Assembly: GCA_049296795.1 (NCBI GenBank)
Contig: JBAQTC010000011.1
Coordinates: forward strand, 155,941-219,940
Source: CAXNKH01 sp049296795
GTDB lineage: Bacteria > Pseudomonadota > Gammaproteobacteria > Burkholderiales > Burkholderiaceae_C
Direction of reading: 5' to 3'
Length of the DNA stretch: 64,000 nucleotides
Positions 52,466 to 60,922 of this stretch are shown here, in pieces; position 1 is the stretch's first letter; each line of letters starts with the position of its first letter. Position numbers and translations under genes: made by a program. Below the pieces are notes generated by a model, which had not been told where the DNA came from, ran no database searches, and worked only from the letters and a program-made list of their open reading frames with translations.

Positions 52466-52972
52466 GGGCGTGAGGAGCGACAACACGTCACCCACCCGTG
52501 ATTTCAACAGAGTCCGGGCAATAGGTGAGACCCAACTGACCTGCGCTTGTGCGCTGTCTGCCTCGTCAATTCCTAGAATCGTGATGCAACGCGACTCTGC
52601 GCTTTCATCTGCATAACGCACCGTCGCGCCAAAAAAGACTTGCTCGCTGCCATAGTGAACGCTGGGATCGACCACAACCGCGAGTTCAAGACGCTTGGTT
52701 AAAAAACGGATTCGCCGGTCAATTTCGCGCAAACGTTTCTTCCCGTAGAGGTAATCCCCATTTTCTGATCGGTCCCCGTTACTGGCCGCCCAATGGACAA
52801 TTTCAACAATTTTTGGGCGTTCGCTGTCGATCAGCCCCAGCAGCTCTGACTTCAGATCCGCGTAACCTTTCGGCGTGATGTAGTTCTTGCCACCCACGGG
52901 CAAAGGCGGGAGTGCCTTCTCGTCCTCATCGTCATCGTTTGACCCTGCGGTCTTGCTCAATGCCTTACTCAT
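52409..52972 (-). CDS. greB: Transcription elongation factor GreB
   Basis: A 187-residue GreA/GreB protein: an N-terminal coiled coil (about 30-105, with the acidic tip segment NGDRSENGDYLYGKKRLREID) and a C-terminal FKBP-like domain ending SYPAPGP. It rescues backtracked RNA polymerase. An acidic N-terminal extension DDDEDEK is unusual. It starts three bases after the crotonase stop, making it the last gene of a catabolic operon, and its 3' end overlaps spoT. Confidence 0.94.
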   Translation of the reverse strand: MSKALSKTAGSNDDDEDEKALPPLPVGGKNYITPKGYADLKSELLGLIDSERPKIVEIVHWAASNGDRSENGDYLYGKKRLREIDRRIRFLTKRLELAVVVDPSVHYGSEQVFFGATVRYADESAESRCITILGIDEADSAQAQVSWVSPIARTLLKSRVGDVLSLLTPLGFSEIEVLAVSYPAPGP

Positions 52973-52975
52973 GGC

Positions 52976-53725
52976 TCAGCTCGCTGCGATTTTCTTGGCG
53001 GCGGCTGGGGTTTGTCCAAGGTAAGCGGTCAAACGCTGCTTGATGTCTGCAGCGGCAGCCGACTTGACCAGATCCGTCAGGTCTTGAGCCCGGGTGTCGG
53101 GTCGTATTGCTCGCAAAATCAAGGCTCGCGCATCGGCTGGCGTGGCCATCACGTGGGCCAGTACTTGTGCTTCGTGCTCGGCCCAAAGCGCTGGCTCCAG
53201 CACGTCATTGAGCAGGCCCAAGGTCTTGGCCTGTTGCGCATCGATTCGCTCCATGCCTCCGATCAGGCCTTGCGCCTGATCCGCACCAACGCAATGCGCC
53301 AGGCGCCGCGAACCCAAAACCAGACCAAAGCGTGCGCCCGGAAAAAGCATTTTGGTATCGGCAGCACCGACCCGATGCCGACAGGCCAGCGCCAAGTCGG
53401 CCCCGGCACCCAGGGTCTGACCATGGACCAGGGCCAAAGTATCAATCGAACAATGAGCCACGGCTTGCAGCATTAATTCAATCCGAACGAAATGCAATAG
53501 CAAATCGCCCTCTGAACAAGCCGGAAACGCACTGAAATCGAAGCCGGCACAAAAACCAGGACCTGCGCCGCGCAGCACCAGTAAACGGGTTCCATCAGTT
53601 TCGCTGAGCTCAACCTCGTGTTGCAACTCGGTGGCCAAGGCCAGACTCAAGGCGTTTCTTTTTTCGGGCCGGTTCAGGACCAAGCGCTTGATGGGTCCGG
53701 CACGTTCAACTGTTAACCAACTCAT
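52976..53725 (-). CDS. Crotonase (enoyl-CoA hydratase/isomerase) family protein lacking both catalytic glutamates
   Basis: A 249-residue crotonase: NRPEKRNALSLAL, the CoA-binding GAGPGFCAGFDFS and the oxyanion GQTLGAGADLALAC are present. At the positions of the two general acid/base glutamates of enoyl-CoA hydratase (the 'PE' before the GxxPGAGG turn and the 'E' in the next helix) the sequence has Gly130 (FPGARFGLVLGSRRL) and no glutamate in ADQAQGLIGG. It therefore probably does not hydrate enoyl-CoA but may catalyse another crotonase reaction. GGAG precedes the ATG. Fourth of a five-gene run ending with greB. Confidence 0.8.
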   Translation of the reverse strand: MSWLTVERAGPIKRLVLNRPEKRNALSLALATELQHEVELSETDGTRLLVLRGAGPGFCAGFDFSAFPACSEGDLLLHFVRIELMLQAVAHCSIDTLALVHGQTLGAGADLALACRHRVGAADTKMLFPGARFGLVLGSRRLAHCVGADQAQGLIGGMERIDAQQAKTLGLLNDVLEPALWAEHEAQVLAHVMATPADARALILRAIRPDTRAQDLTDLVKSAAAADIKQRLTAYLGQTPAAAKKIAAS

Positions 53726-53743
53726 TTCTTCTTCTCCAATCTT

Positions 53744-54670
53744 TCAGGCTTTGGCCGCTAGTCCCGCCATGGCAGCGAGCACCTCGCTGACCGAAGCGGT
53801 GTCTTGCAAGGCCAGTCCCTGCGCCATCGCCGCACTGTAAATCGGCGCACAAGCACTGAGCAAAGGCGTCGGACAATCCACCGATTTGGCCATATCGCCA
53901 ATCACCTGCATGTCTTTTTGCCAGACAGCCACCTTCATCGTTGCCGGCAGGTAATTGCGCTCAATCATGAACGGCATGCGCAACCGCATGACGCCCGTGC
54001 CGATGATCGGACTGCTGCCAAACAGATCCAGCACCTGCTGGGGATCGAGTCCCATTTTTCGCGCCAGCGTGACCGACTCGGCACAGGCCACGTTGTAGAT
54101 TGCAACCAGGTGGTTGGCGGCAAATTTCATCTTGCTGCCATTGCCATAGGCGCCCACATGCGGCGTGTTATCAGTGAACACTTTCAGAATCGGAAGTACC
54201 TTCTGATAAGCGCTTTTGCTGCCACTGCAAAAAATAGTCCAAGCCCGCTGCTTCAATCGCTCGGCGGTTCCACTGATAGGACAATCCAACACCGACACAC
54301 CAGTTTTTTTCAAGGTTTGGAATGCCGCTTGTTTATCTGTCAGCGGTAAGGTGCTGGTTTCCAGCAAAATCTGGGGCCCAGCCAGGGTGCGCCGTTTGAC
54401 CAAGGCGATCTGTTTGACCGTCTGCTCCAGGGCGGCCGAAGTCGATAGAGAAACGATCAGAACATCAGCTCGATTCGCAACCTCAACAGCAGATCCAAGC
54501 GCCTCCCCGCCTTTATCGTTCAAGCGCCGGCAAGCTGATTTGTCGATGTCATAGCCGACAACAGGCCAACCGACTTTGATCAATTCTCGGGCCATGGCGC
54601 CGCCCATGATCCCTAGGCCGATCACGCCGATGGTAGGAAGCTGCGCTGTGGGCTTGTTGGGTTTTTTCAA
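53744..54670 (-). CDS. 3-hydroxyisobutyrate dehydrogenase-type NAD(P) oxidoreductase
   Basis: Beta-hydroxyacid dehydrogenase of 308 residues: IGVIGLGIMGGAMARELI nucleotide site near residue 14, the substrate loop DCPISGTAERLKQRAW, and catalytic lysine in GNGSKMKFAANHLVA. The start appears to be TTG at 54670, four bases after the Bug stop; no ATG or GTG lies between it and the Rossmann motif. It oxidises a beta-hydroxy acid in the cytosol; the linked Bug and lactonase-like genes suggest a dicarboxylate-type pathway. Confidence 0.87.
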   Translation of the reverse strand: MKKPNKPTAQLPTIGVIGLGIMGGAMARELIKVGWPVVGYDIDKSACRRLNDKGGEALGSAVEVANRADVLIVSLSTSAALEQTVKQIALVKRRTLAGPQILLETSTLPLTDKQAAFQTLKKTGVSVLDCPISGTAERLKQRAWTIFCSGSKSAYQKVLPILKVFTDNTPHVGAYGNGSKMKFAANHLVAIYNVACAESVTLARKMGLDPQQVLDLFGSSPIIGTGVMRLRMPFMIERNYLPATMKVAVWQKDMQVIGDMAKSVDCPTPLLSACAPIYSAAMAQGLALQDTASVSEVLAAMAGLAAKA

Positions 54671-54674
54671 AGCT

Positions 54675-55655
54675 CTAATCCAGTTTGATGTTGGCCGACT
54701 TCACCACCGCGCCCCATTTTTTGATTTCTGCAGCGATGTAGCTGGCAAATTGCTCCGGGCTGTCACCCACGGCAATCGCGCCTTGCTTGCTGAGTTTTTC
54801 TTCAAAAGATTTTTGCTTGAGGATGTCAACAATTTCGCGGTTCAGGCGCTGCACGATGTCCCGCGGCGTTTGCGCCGGCGCAATCATGCCAACCCAAGAG
54901 TAAGCCTCATACCCGGGGACGCCACTTTCGGCAATCGTCGCAATGTTGGGCAAGGAGGTCAAGCGCTGCGCACTGCCAACAGCCAAAGCGTTAAGGCTGC
55001 CCTGCTGGACCAAGGGCAACACCGACGGAATGCTGCTGTAAAGCATTTGTATATGGCCACTGATCAAATCGGCCACGGCCGGTCCCTGGCCTTTGTACGG
55101 CACATGGGTGATCTTGACGTTGGATAGCGAATTGAATAGCTCGCCTGCGAGGTGGCCTGAATTCCCGCTACCAGGTGAAGCGTAAAAGATTTGTCCCGGC
55201 CTGGCCTTGGCCAACGCAAGCAATTCACGCACGTTCTTGGCTGGAACACTGGGGTGAGTGACCAGCAGCAGTGGGAAAATAACCAGGTTGCTGATGGGCG
55301 TGAAATCCTTGATCGGATCGTAAGGAAGCTTGTCGTAAAGACTCGGATTGACTGCCATTGGGCCGGCTGCACCGACACCAATCGTGTAACCATCGGGGGC
55401 GGCTTGCATCAAGGCTTGCAAACCAATAATGCCATTGCCACCGGCTCGATTCTCGATCACCACCGGCTGCCCCAGCCGTTCACTGAGTTCCTGGCCAACG
55501 GCCCGACCAATCACGTCGTTTCCACCACCCGGCGGGAAGGGAACAATCAACCGAATCGGTTTATGCGGATAGGCCTGCGCCAAGGCTTGGCCAATCAGGC
55601 CAGCGCCCAACGCCAGAACCAGCAAGGCGAGTTGTATTGTTCGAAACAAGGTCAT
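54675..55655 (-). CDS. Bug/TctC-type periplasmic solute-binding protein
   Basis: The start is set at ATG 55655 because AAGGAGG ends six bases upstream; an ATG at 55661 would touch that site. A signal peptide ends ALAQA and the mature signature is YPHKPIRLIVPFPPGGGND. IENRAGGNGIIG and ITHVPYKGQGPA follow. It lies between the MBL hydrolase and the hydroxyacid dehydrogenase in one operon, without a membrane partner. Confidence 0.93.
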   Translation of the reverse strand: MTLFRTIQLALLVLALGAGLIGQALAQAYPHKPIRLIVPFPPGGGNDVIGRAVGQELSERLGQPVVIENRAGGNGIIGLQALMQAAPDGYTIGVGAAGPMAVNPSLYDKLPYDPIKDFTPISNLVIFPLLLVTHPSVPAKNVRELLALAKARPGQIFYASPGSGNSGHLAGELFNSLSNVKITHVPYKGQGPAVADLISGHIQMLYSSIPSVLPLVQQGSLNALAVGSAQRLTSLPNIATIAESGVPGYEAYSWVGMIAPAQTPRDIVQRLNREIVDILKQKSFEEKLSKQGAIAVGDSPEQFASYIAAEIKKWGAVVKSANIKLD

Positions 55656-55690
55656 CCTCATCCTCCTTGAAACCAGTTGCAAAAGCGCCA

Positions 55691-56479
55691 TCACAGGGGT
55701 TCGGTCAACGAGACGATCTCCAGCTCTGGTGGCCCCACCAACGGGTAGTGCTGTCGCGTCAGAGGATCGTGTCCGGCAATGATGTGTTGTTCAGAATCGG
55801 CCAACGATTCAATCAGCTCGTAGCCCTTGAGCATGTCGGCGGCATCGACCACGATCGGGAACGGCGAGCGCTGCCTGATGTTCTCCAGGTAGTGCGTTGC
55901 GTCGGACGCCAGGACGATCCAGCCGCGCTGGGTATGAACCCGAACAATTTGCAAACCCCGGGTGTGGCCACCGACCCAATGAACCGTGATGCCCGAGCGC
56001 AATTCATATTCGCCTTCGTGAAATGCCACCCGGTCCTCGAAATTGGCATAGACCAGGTCGCACACATCATGCGGATCGTAGGCATGACGGCAAAAAGCAT
56101 GGCGCATCTCCTTACCCGTGGCATAAGACATTTCGCGTTCTTGCAAATGAAACCGGGTTTTCTTCAACATCCGGGTATTGCCAGCGTGGTCGTAATGGGC
56201 GTGGGTGATGATGGTGTCGTGGATGTCTTCCAGCGCAATGCCCGCGGATTGCAGTGAGCTGATCGGGCAGCGCAAAAAAGTCCGGTTACGCTGACGCGCA
56301 GCCTGTTCGCTGAATCCGGTGTCAACCAGAATAGTTTCTTTGCCGGATTTGAGGAACCAGACGAAGTAGTCCATATCTGTGGCTTCGTCATGCGGATCGT
56401 AGGCAATGAAACATTCTTGCCGTCGCCTTTGCACCGTGGCGTAGCGCATGGCGTAAGCCTCCCAAATACGAACACTCAT
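55691..56479 (-). CDS. Metallo-beta-lactamase fold hydrolase, AHL-lactonase-like
   Basis: A 262-residue enzyme with the dinuclear zinc motif THAHYDHAGN (His93, His95, Asp97, His98), the distal GGHTRGLQ histidine and ASDATHYLEN aspartate, and a C-terminal GHDPLT histidine. This is the N-acyl homoserine lactonase (AiiA/AttM) pattern. Because it heads a catabolic operon with Bug, hydroxyacid dehydrogenase and crotonase genes, it may hydrolyse a lactone intermediate rather than quench quorum signals. GGGAGACC lies before the ATG; the 67-bp repeat follows upstream. Confidence 0.88.
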   Translation of the reverse strand: MSVRIWEAYAMRYATVQRRRQECFIAYDPHDEATDMDYFVWFLKSGKETILVDTGFSEQAARQRNRTFLRCPISSLQSAGIALEDIHDTIITHAHYDHAGNTRMLKKTRFHLQEREMSYATGKEMRHAFCRHAYDPHDVCDLVYANFEDRVAFHEGEYELRSGITVHWVGGHTRGLQIVRVHTQRGWIVLASDATHYLENIRQRSPFPIVVDAADMLKGYELIESLADSEQHIIAGHDPLTRQHYPLVGPPELEIVSLTEPL

Positions 56480-56502
56480 AAGGTCTCCCTCGTTATTTAT
56501 TA

Positions 56503-56569
56503 ATCATTTCTTAAATAATGACACTCGGCATCCCATTCATTTTGACTCCGACTTGGCTGGAACGGGAGC
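56503..56569 (-). repeat. 67-bp operon-upstream block, copy 1
   Basis: An ungapped 67-base match to 63747-63813 with seven differences. It runs from a TTTCTTAAATAA end to TTGACTCCGACTTGGCTGGA and beyond. Both copies lie immediately upstream of a leftward catabolic gene in the same orientation and at similar distance, so the AT-rich end could be a shared promoter; alternatively it is the end of a mobile repeat. Confidence 0.8.
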
Positions 56570-56570
56570 A

Positions 56571-56612
56571 AGGCAGCCGCGGAGCTGCCCACCCCAGGCG
56601 CCTGGGCGCACA
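56571..56612. repeat. REP-like GC-rich piece
   Basis: AGCCGCGGAGCTGCCCACC followed by a CAGGCGCCTG palindrome; the same piece recurs at 60996-61036. The rest of the gap to the dehydrogenase gene (to 56700) holds no gene. Confidence 0.7.
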
Positions 56613-56700
56613 CCAGTACATAACCAGCATCCTTGCATCGGCAAGCAGACTGACCTGGAGGCCCTAGCTGTCATGAATGTTGAAACTCTCAATAAATTGA

Positions 56701-57588
56701 TCAGGCACTGGCTTTCAGGCCCTGAACAAACTTGAACATCGCCGTGTGATCCGCGCCTGGTTCCAGCTCGGTTTCTGCCCGGGCCCAGGTTTGCAGACAC
56801 AGGGATGCAAAGTCCGCCGGGCTGTCCATGCGTTCAATGAACCCTTGGGCTGTTTGCAAGTCCTTGCGCATCAAGCCAAGCGCAAAACCGGAATTGAATT
56901 TTTGGTTCAGCATGAAGTTTTCCACTTTGTGCTCGGTCGTGTTGTTTTTGCCGGTGGATGCGTTGAAGACCTGGTTCACCAAATGCGGATCAATCCCGAA
57001 TTTTTCAGCCGCCACCAACGACTCACAGACCGCCAGCAAACCCGAGGCCGAGACATAGTTGTTGAGGGCCTTGACGGCATGGCCAGCGCCGGCCTTGCCG
57101 ACATGAACCAGCGTCTTGCCCATGGCTTGTAGCAGCGGCCGGAGCTGCTCAACGGTGGCGCTTTGGCCACCGATCATGATGGACAAGCTGCCATCAACCG
57201 CGCGGCGCACCCCACCGGACACCGGAGCATCAACAAAAGCTATGCCCAGCGCAGCCAATCGTTCGAAATTGTCGCGCGAGCACACCGGATCAGATGAGCC
57301 CATGTCAAGCACGATCTGTCCGGGCATGAGTTGCTGCGCCAAGCCGTCTTGCCACAGCAATTGATCGACCACTGGGCTGCTAGGCAGCATCAAAAGCACG
57401 ACCTCGCAAGATTGGGCCAGCGTTTGAGGCGAACTTTGCGCCGTGAAGCCTGGGTCAGACGCGAACACGCTTGCCGCCTGCGGATTGAGGTCAAAGCCTT
57501 GCACCACAAAGCCCGCACGCAACAGATTGCGCACCATGGGGACACCCATTTGGCCCAGACCGATAAAACCGATAGTTGCTTGACTCAC
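56701..57588 (-). CDS. 3-hydroxyisobutyrate dehydrogenase family protein
   Basis: A 295-residue beta-hydroxyacid dehydrogenase starting with GTG and a GGGGATC site. IGFIGLGQMGVPMVRNLL near residue 6, FVDAPVSGGVRRAVDG substrate loop and the catalytic lysine in GAGHAVKALNNYVSA are clear. It is closer to classical 3-hydroxyisobutyrate/tartronate-semialdehyde reductases than the paralogue at 53744. It is a single leftward gene, divergent from the CoA transferase gene. Confidence 0.9.
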   Translation of the reverse strand: MSQATIGFIGLGQMGVPMVRNLLRAGFVVQGFDLNPQAASVFASDPGFTAQSSPQTLAQSCEVVLLMLPSSPVVDQLLWQDGLAQQLMPGQIVLDMGSSDPVCSRDNFERLAALGIAFVDAPVSGGVRRAVDGSLSIMIGGQSATVEQLRPLLQAMGKTLVHVGKAGAGHAVKALNNYVSASGLLAVCESLVAAEKFGIDPHLVNQVFNASTGKNNTTEHKVENFMLNQKFNSGFALGLMRKDLQTAQGFIERMDSPADFASLCLQTWARAETELEPGADHTAMFKFVQGLKASA

Positions 57589-57721
57589 GTTCAGATCCCC
57601 GATTCGTTTAAGAAAACTTGCGTGTCAGCGATGGACAGGCAAGATCATCCCCAGGGTTGTAGCAGAATTTTGCTGGACAATCCGGCCATTGCTTTTGCTT
57701 GGCCCAATTCAAAACACCACC

Positions 57722-58906
57722 ATGATTCGTTTCGACCCCCAGCACACCGGCCCCCTGTCTGACGTTCGTGTCGTGGACCTGTCGCGCCTGGTTGCGGGCA
57801 ATATGCTGACGGCCTATCTGGCCGACTTCGGTGCCGATGTCATCAAGGTTGAACGCGCCAACGAGGGCGACCCACTGCGACATTGGCTGGAACAGGGGCA
57901 GCCAATTCACTGGAAAGTGTATGGGCGCAACAAACGTTCCTTGGTGCTCGACCTCAAAACGGAAGAAGGCCTCAATCAGCTCCGATCGCTGCTTAGACAC
58001 GCCCAGATTTTGGTCGAAAATTTCGTCCCGGGTGGTCTCGAAAAAATGGGCTTAGCGCCCGACAGTTTGCACCAACTCAACCCGGCCCTGGTGATTGTTC
58101 GGATTTCGGGCTGGGGCCAGACCGGACCCTACCAACACAAGCCCGGCTTTGGCACCCTGATCGAAGCCATGTCGGGTTTTGCCCATCTCAATGGTTTTCC
58201 CGATCGTCCACCCGTGCTGCCGCCCCTGGCACTGGCTGACATGATCGCCGGCGTCTATGGCGCTGCAGGCGTGCTCACGGCCCTGCGGGTGGCCGAGCGT
58301 TCCGGACGGGGCCAGGTGATTGATTTGTCGCTGTTCGAACCTATTTTTTCCATGATTTCCTCCGAAGCGGTGAAAACAAGTTTGACTGGCCAAGCCACGC
58401 TGCGCTCAGGCAACCAGTCCAGCCACACCGCGCCGCGTAATGTCTACGTATGCAGTGACGGTGGCTATGTGGCGCTGAGTGGCTCGATGCAATCGATGGC
58501 GATGCGCATACTCGACACCATAGGCCGACCCGAACTGAAAACCGATGCCCGCTTTGCCACCAATGCAGGCCGGGTCGCCCACTGCGATGAGCTCGACGCC
58601 ATCATTGGCAGCTTCATCGCGCAACGCAGTACCGCTGACAACCTCAAGCTGTTCGAAGCCGCCGGCGTGACGGTGGGGCCGGTGCTCTCCATGCTGGACT
58701 TGCTGGACCACCCTTACACCCAAGGCCGCCAAGCCATCGTCGAACTCGAAGACCGAGAACTCGGCAGCATTCCCATGCACAACATCGTTCCACGCCTGAG
58801 CGACAGCCCGGGCGGTTTCAGGCGACCCGCGCCAGAACTGGGCGAGCACAGCGCCGAAATTCTGGCTGAGCTGGAAAAACTTGAATCACAGCGCGACGTA
58901 GCCTGA
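57722..58906 (+). CDS. CaiB/BaiF family CoA transferase (type III)
   Basis: The 394-residue product starts at ATG 57722 and shows VVDLSRLVAGNMLTAYLADFGADVIKVE, GRNKRSLVLDLKTEEG and ISGWGQTGPY, standard for class III CoA transferases. Where formyl-CoA transferase has its catalytic aspartate the sequence reads GFGTLIEAMSG, with Glu the nearest acidic residue, as in several mesaconate/succinyl-type members. It should load CoA onto the pathway acid. Monocistronic, followed by the dispersed element. Confidence 0.87.
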   Translation: MIRFDPQHTGPLSDVRVVDLSRLVAGNMLTAYLADFGADVIKVERANEGDPLRHWLEQGQPIHWKVYGRNKRSLVLDLKTEEGLNQLRSLLRHAQILVENFVPGGLEKMGLAPDSLHQLNPALVIVRISGWGQTGPYQHKPGFGTLIEAMSGFAHLNGFPDRPPVLPPLALADMIAGVYGAAGVLTALRVAERSGRGQVIDLSLFEPIFSMISSEAVKTSLTGQATLRSGNQSSHTAPRNVYVCSDGGYVALSGSMQSMAMRILDTIGRPELKTDARFATNAGRVAHCDELDAIIGSFIAQRSTADNLKLFEAAGVTVGPVLSMLDLLDHPYTQGRQAIVELEDRELGSIPMHNIVPRLSDSPGGFRRPAPELGEHSAEILAELEKLESQRDVA

Positions 58907-59035
58907 AAACTCGACTTCAGATCGATCTGTTGGTCTCTGACTATTTGAGGACAGCCACGCCGCTCAGCTGGCGCGGGGTGCTGGCGTGAAGGCATGAAGT
59001 TGCACAACTCCTTTGCGCGCCTAGGTGTGGGCGAG

Positions 59036-59410
59036 GGCCGGTGGATTGGGTGCCCGTTCTCCAGCCCAGGCTCGCGAGCGGCTGACGGCTCGTTCAAAAG
59101 TACCTGCGTCAACACCATGCTCGGGACACGAGCTGTGTGGCAACCGCGAATCGGGCCTGCGCCCGGACACCCGCACCGCCGGCCCATCTGGCCATGTTGG
59201 TTCTTCGAAATGAATTCCCAAATCCAAATTTCCCGAATACAAGGACGCTTCAAGGTGGGCGGTGGGGCTGGCAGGCGCAGGCTCGATTTGCGGTTGCCAC
59301 AGAGTCTGAATGCCAACAACGTCTTTGACGAAGATTCGCTTGAGTTCCAGAAGCCCTTGACCGCGAGCTGAGCCGGAGCAGGACAGCCACGCCACCCGCC
59401 TAGCTTGAGG
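59036..59410. repeat. Dispersed intergenic element, copy 2 (inverted)
   Basis: Reverse-oriented relative of 39746-40110, reading from GGCCGGTGGATTGGGTGCCC to CCACCCGCCTAGCTTGAGG. The internal inverted repeat is present (GCGAATCGGGCCTGCGCCCG and GGCGCAGGCTCGATTTGCGG). An AGGACAGCCACGCC 14-mer occurs in direct orientation both at 58950 and at 59380, bracketing it. The gap from 58907 to 59470 holds no credible gene other than this. Confidence 0.8.
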
Positions 59411-59470
59411 TGCCGGCATGAAACCGCACGAAATCCAGAATCCCGCTTAAGCCTTGTTATCATTTCGGCC

Positions 59471-60400
59471 ATGCCAAGACACAGCAACTACCTGCCGCAC
59501 GGCGTCATTCCTGCCGCCCTATTGCCATTCCACGAGGACTTGTCGATCGATGCGCCGTCTTATCGCTCGCATTTGCGCGACATCGCTGCGGTCCAGGGCA
59601 TCTCGGCCATCACCATCAACGCCCACGCTTCGGAAGTGGCCTCCTGCACTTTTGATGAGCAACGCTATGTGCTGGAGCTGACCCAGGATGAAATCGGTGC
59701 GCAACTGCCCATCATCAACGGCATTTACGCCGAAGGTAGCCTAGAGGCTGCACGACTGGCCAAAATGGCCGATCAAGGCGGTGCTTCGGCCCTGTTGGTT
59801 TTTCCCTCCGGCATCACCACGTTTGGGCAACGCCCGGAAATGGCCGTGGCCCATTTCAAACGAATTGCCGATGCCACCGATCTGCCGCTGATTTTGTTTC
59901 AGTACCCACCGGCCGGCGGCCAGGGTTACCCGCTTTCCACCCTGCTCAAAGTCGTCGATGAAGTGCCCAGCGTGCGCGCCATCAAGGACTGGAGCGCCAA
60001 CCCGCAACTGCACGAGCGCCAAATCCGGGCTTTGCAGTCGCGCAATCCGTCGGTGACGGTGCTGTCCACCCACAGCGCCTGGCTGCTCAGTTCCCTGGTG
60101 CTGGGCTGCAACGGACTGCTTTCGGGCAGCGGCTCGGTCATCGCTGATTTACAGATGGCTTTGTTCAACGCGGTGCAAAACAACGACCTAGCCAGCGCCC
60201 GTGCGCTGAACGACCGGATCTGGCCGACCGCCGAAGTGTTTTACCGCGAACCCTGGGTCGATATGCACAACCGGATGAAAGAAGCCCTGGTCCTGCTCGG
60301 CCGGCTGCCGCGCGCCGTGGTGCGGCCACCGCTGGTGAAAATTTCGCCCGAAGAAATAGCCTCGATCCGCCAGGCACTGGTGGCAGCCGGGTTGCTTTGA
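59471..60400 (+). CDS. Dihydrodipicolinate synthase-family aldolase/lyase
   Basis: TIM-barrel Schiff-base enzyme of 309 residues; the ATG at 59471 is the first consistent with the family N-terminus GVIPAALLPFHEDLSID. The catalytic lysine is Lys172 in VRAIKDWSANP and the tyrosine is Tyr145 in FQYPPAGGQGYP. The substrate loop reads NAHASEVASCT instead of the DapA GTTGE turn, so it is not lysine-biosynthetic DapA; it probably cleaves or dehydrates a keto acid. It precedes the small membrane protein gene in the same direction. Confidence 0.88.
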   Translation: MPRHSNYLPHGVIPAALLPFHEDLSIDAPSYRSHLRDIAAVQGISAITINAHASEVASCTFDEQRYVLELTQDEIGAQLPIINGIYAEGSLEAARLAKMADQGGASALLVFPSGITTFGQRPEMAVAHFKRIADATDLPLILFQYPPAGGQGYPLSTLLKVVDEVPSVRAIKDWSANPQLHERQIRALQSRNPSVTVLSTHSAWLLSSLVLGCNGLLSGSGSVIADLQMALFNAVQNNDLASARALNDRIWPTAEVFYREPWVDMHNRMKEALVLLGRLPRAVVRPPLVKISPEEIASIRQALVAAGLL

Positions 60401-60463
60401 GGCTTGACAGGAGAGCCCCATTACATTGGTCCCAGTACATCCCTCCAACCCACACAAGTCAAA

Positions 60464-60883
60464 ATGCACGAATCGTCTCACCATCTCATGTTTCACGCGG
60501 CAGTGGTATTGCTCTTTGGCCTTCTCCTGGGAGCCCCCTATGCTCGTGCCATAAAACGCAACGCAGCAACACACATTGTCAATTCATGGCGTGTGGCTCA
60601 CCTGAGTATCCCAATCGGCGCAACGCTAATGTTCGCTGTCGCAGCCTTATTGCCCTCGCTTACGGTTCCCGCACAAGTTTCCTGGGTCATCGCAGTTTCA
60701 CTCATCATTTCTTCCTATGCTTTTTGCATCTCCACGCCTCTCGCCGCAGTCACTGGTGAACGCGGCCTGTCATCTGGTTCTACTGGGCTAGGCAAATTGG
60801 TCTATCTCGGCAATATGGTCGGCGCCTGGGCCTCGGTCATCGCCGCCGTCGCTCTTCTCTACGCCACCTTCATTTCTCTATAA
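60464..60883 (+). CDS. Four-helix membrane protein, styrene-oxide-isomerase-like
   Basis: A 139-residue integral membrane protein with four helices (about 10-28, 46-66, 72-92, 115-137). From memory, the pattern of an early HAAVVLLFGLLLG helix, SWRVAHLSIPIGATLMF with a membrane-edge histidine, ALLPSL, and GERGLSSGSTGLG before the last helix resembles styrene oxide isomerase (StyC), a heme membrane enzyme that isomerises epoxides to aldehydes. Other styrene genes are absent. It follows the DapA-type gene by 63 bases and may act with it. The family link is tentative. Confidence 0.65.
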   Translation: MHESSHHLMFHAAVVLLFGLLLGAPYARAIKRNAATHIVNSWRVAHLSIPIGATLMFAVAALLPSLTVPAQVSWVIAVSLIISSYAFCISTPLAAVTGERGLSSGSTGLGKLVYLGNMVGAWASVIAAVALLYATFISL

Positions 60884-60922
60884 GGTCAAGTTGTCATGAC
60901 CTGCTCCCCATAAACCATATTC

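Noticed and set aside
59021..59487. Open frames inside the dispersed element (132 and longer codons)
   Set aside because: The matching copy at 39.9 kb does not keep these frames, so the conserved unit is DNA or RNA rather than protein.
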